From: Tabrizicola sp.
GTDB lineage: Bacteria; Pseudomonadota; Alphaproteobacteria; Rhodobacterales; Rhodobacteraceae
Assembly (NCBI GenBank): GCA_025458105.1
Contig: JALOTD010000031.1
Span: 1 to 64,000 of the forward strand
Length of the DNA: 64,000 bases
Reading direction: 5' to 3'
The position numbers were made by a program, and so were the translations under genes. The notes beneath the pieces were generated by a model. It ran no database searches. It saw only the letters and a list, made by a program, of their open reading frames with translations, and was not told where the DNA came from. Position 1 is the first letter of the stretch. Each line of letters begins with the position of its first letter. Below, in pieces: positions 62,911 through 64,000 of the stretch.

Positions 62911-63452
62911 GCCTCGCTCTCCCACACATCCGGCCGATCTTGCAGGGCGGCCAATACCCGCGCCGCCATATCCTCGACCGACAGGTCAGGCGCGGCATCG
63001 ACGGCAAGATCGGCCTGGGCGTAATGCGGTAATCGGGCTTCGTAAAGGCCCTGCAAGGTCTCACGCGGGTTGGCCGTGCGCAGCAAGGGGCGAGTCGCCT
63101 TGTGCCGCACGCGCTGCCACAAGAGATCAACATCGGCCCGCAGCCAGACCGAAATACCGATGTCGTGGATCATCGCGCGGTTGGTCGCCGACAGAAAGGC
63201 GCCGCCGCCGGTCGACAGGATGCAGGGCTCGCCCTTCAGCAGGCGGGCGATGACCTCGGTCTCGCGGGCACGGAAGAACGGCTCGCCATCGCGTTCGAAT
63301 ATCTCGGCAATGGATCGGTTGGCGGCGCGGACGATTTCCTCGTCCGAATCCCGGAATGCGACACCGACAAGCCGGGCCAGGGCCGTGCCCACGGCCGTCT
63401 TGCCCGCGCCCATCATCCCAACCATCACGACGGTCCTTGCCAGACGCCGCAT
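62907..63452 (-). CDS. aroK: shikimate kinase
   Basis: Phosphorylates shikimate with ATP. The 181-residue product from the ATG at 63452 has Walker A VGMMGAGKTAVG, the shikimate-binding DSDEEIVR and the ILSTGGGAFLS loop. RPLL in KATRPLLRTANPRE is the lid region. A longer open frame upstream is not family-like. It is the first gene of the aroK-aroB operon. The divergent region 63453-63648 probably carries its promoter. Confidence 0.95.
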   Translation of the reverse strand: MRRLARTVVMVGMMGAGKTAVGTALARLVGVAFRDSDEEIVRAANRSIAEIFERDGEPFFRARETEVIARLLKGEPCILSTGGGAFLSATNRAMIHDIGISVWLRADVDLLWQRVRHKATRPLLRTANPRETLQGLYEARLPHYAQADLAVDAAPDLSVEDMAARVLAALQDRPDVWESEA

Positions 63453-63648
63453 AAGTCCTTCCCAGTTGTTTGGTCCCGGCAGGCTTTTGCCTTTGGGGAA
63501 ATATTCCCTCCTCAATGGCGTGAAGTTTCGCGGAATGCTATATACATTCTGCAGAAGTCCGGTGGCGTCGGGGCCTTTGCCCCGACACACCGCAAGAATC
63601 AGGGAGTGGACTAAGCCACTCCGACGAAGGCCGAGGAAGGGCAAGACG

Positions 63649-63783
63649 ATGGGTCGGATCATCAAGGCTTTGGTGGTGCTGTTGATTTTCGGGTTCATCG
63701 GGTTGACAGGCTACGCCTATCTTGGCGATCTGAGCCCGGAACAGGGCGAAGTGAAGAAGCCTGTGGTGCTGGATGCGGAATAG
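63649..63783 (+). CDS. small conserved single-span membrane protein
   Basis: A 44-residue product (GRIIKALVVLLIFGFIGLTG, then YAYLGDLSPEQGEV and an acidic VVLDAE end) with GAGGAAGGG upstream. The basic start, one span and acidic tail fit a small inner-membrane protein that I recall as widely conserved in Rhodobacteraceae next to aroK. It overlaps the next gene by 11 bases. Function unknown. Confidence 0.75.
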   Translation: MGRIIKALVVLLIFGFIGLTGYAYLGDLSPEQGEVKKPVVLDAE

Positions 63784-64000
63784 GGTCCTTGGCCTGGTAG
63801 CGTGTATTCTGGGGACCGGGGCCGCCGCGCAAGAGGGCGGCCCGCTGTCAGCCATTGACTGGTTGTCGCAATCGGTCGCAACCCCTGCTGCACAAGACAC
63901 GGGTGGAGTGCCGATCGCCATCGACGAGCCGCCGGTAGCCGATCAGGGCGGGGCCTTGCCGGAACCTGTGGCGACAACCTCTCTTGACGCCCCGTCGCCT
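63773..64000 (+). CDS. exported protein, cut by the window end
   Basis: An ATG inside the preceding small gene opens a frame of 76 codons to the last base. It starts with a signal peptide (MRNRVLGLVACILGTGAAAQ) followed by GGPLSAIDWLSQSVATPAAQ and a Pro/Ala-rich segment. In relatives a longer exported protein of unknown function follows the 44-residue gene, so this is its N-terminus. No domain can be named from the part shown. Confidence 0.65.
   Translation, partial: MRNRVLGLVACILGTGAAAQEGGPLSAIDWLSQSVATPAAQDTGGVPIAIDEPPVADQGGALPEPVATTSLDAPSP

Noticed and set aside
1-64000. CRISPR arrays, prophage or insertion sequences
   Set aside because: No spaced identical repeats of CRISPR type, no integrase, transposase or phage structural genes were seen. 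The only notable repeats are the 39-bp inverted pair, the 11-bp array and short palindromes.

Overview
The window is about 64 kb of GC-rich alphaproteobacterial chromosome, almost certainly from the Rhodobacteraceae (Rhodobacter/Gemmobacter/Tabrizicola-like). The main evidence is gene order: dusB(nifR3)-ntrB-ntrC-ntrY-ntrX-trkA-trkH-hfq-hflX is the arrangement known from Rhodobacter. Other evidence is a GTTC-N7-GTTC LexA box in front of recA, a fused ispDF gene, and lineage-typical small proteins (DUF6456/DUF6477, a 44-residue membrane protein at 63649). I see no prophage, insertion sequence, CRISPR array or rRNA operon. One tRNA gene (Gln-TTG) is present.

Layout. 1-4134: alaS and SOS-controlled recA, with an intergenic region holding an inverted repeat and four 11-bp tandem units. 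4339-11865: accessory enzymes and small envelope proteins (sulfotransferase-like protein, SYLF lipoprotein, two acetyltransferases, 3-hydroxyisobutyrate-dehydrogenase-like enzyme, penicillin acylase). 11850-24111: one long minus-strand block covering hflX/hfq, Trk potassium uptake, the NtrYX and NtrBC two-component systems and dusB. 24280-28828: isoprenoid and phospholipid enzymes, pncC, an esterase, a RatA/COQ10-like protein and hpt. 28890-36675: diheme cytochrome c, porin, lipA, LysE exporter, the divergent DUF6456/DUF6477 pair and a broken mttB. 36779-45868: guaA, a low-GC methyltransferase, exporters, a FadL-like protein, metA, ppk2 and a TetR regulator. 46023-48712: a spermidine/putrescine-type ABC importer without its binding protein. 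49264-56654: MocR regulator beside a DUF1127 gene, an acyltransferase, rplM-rpsI, SseB, a uracil-DNA glycosylase-like protein and an NhaA-like antiporter. 56778-59925: capsule export genes kpsT-kpsE with kdsA. 59964-64000: BaiN-like flavoprotein, tRNA-Gln, a lipoprotein, aroK-aroB and two small conserved genes.

Functionally, the NtrB/NtrC and NtrY/NtrX pairs handle nitrogen signalling. Both response regulators lack the GAFTGA loop that contacts sigma-54, so they probably do not act as sigma-54 activators. kpsT, kpsE and kdsA point to a KDO-linked capsule. aroK and aroB form the usual shikimate pair.

A warning about data quality: five genes carry internal losses of tens to about 140 bases. 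These are ntrB (3' end), an mttB-family gene, a PotA-like ATPase gene, rpsI (all three frameshifted) and rplM (in frame). Because rpsI and rplM are essential, assembly error is the most economical explanation, and conclusions from these five genes should wait for read-level checking. I did not find a convincing undescribed defence or mobile system. The best leads are the cis-elements between recA and alaS, the divergent DUF6456/DUF6477 pair with a CtrA-like box, and a DUF559 nuclease gene lying beside a pair of perfect 39-bp inverted repeats.
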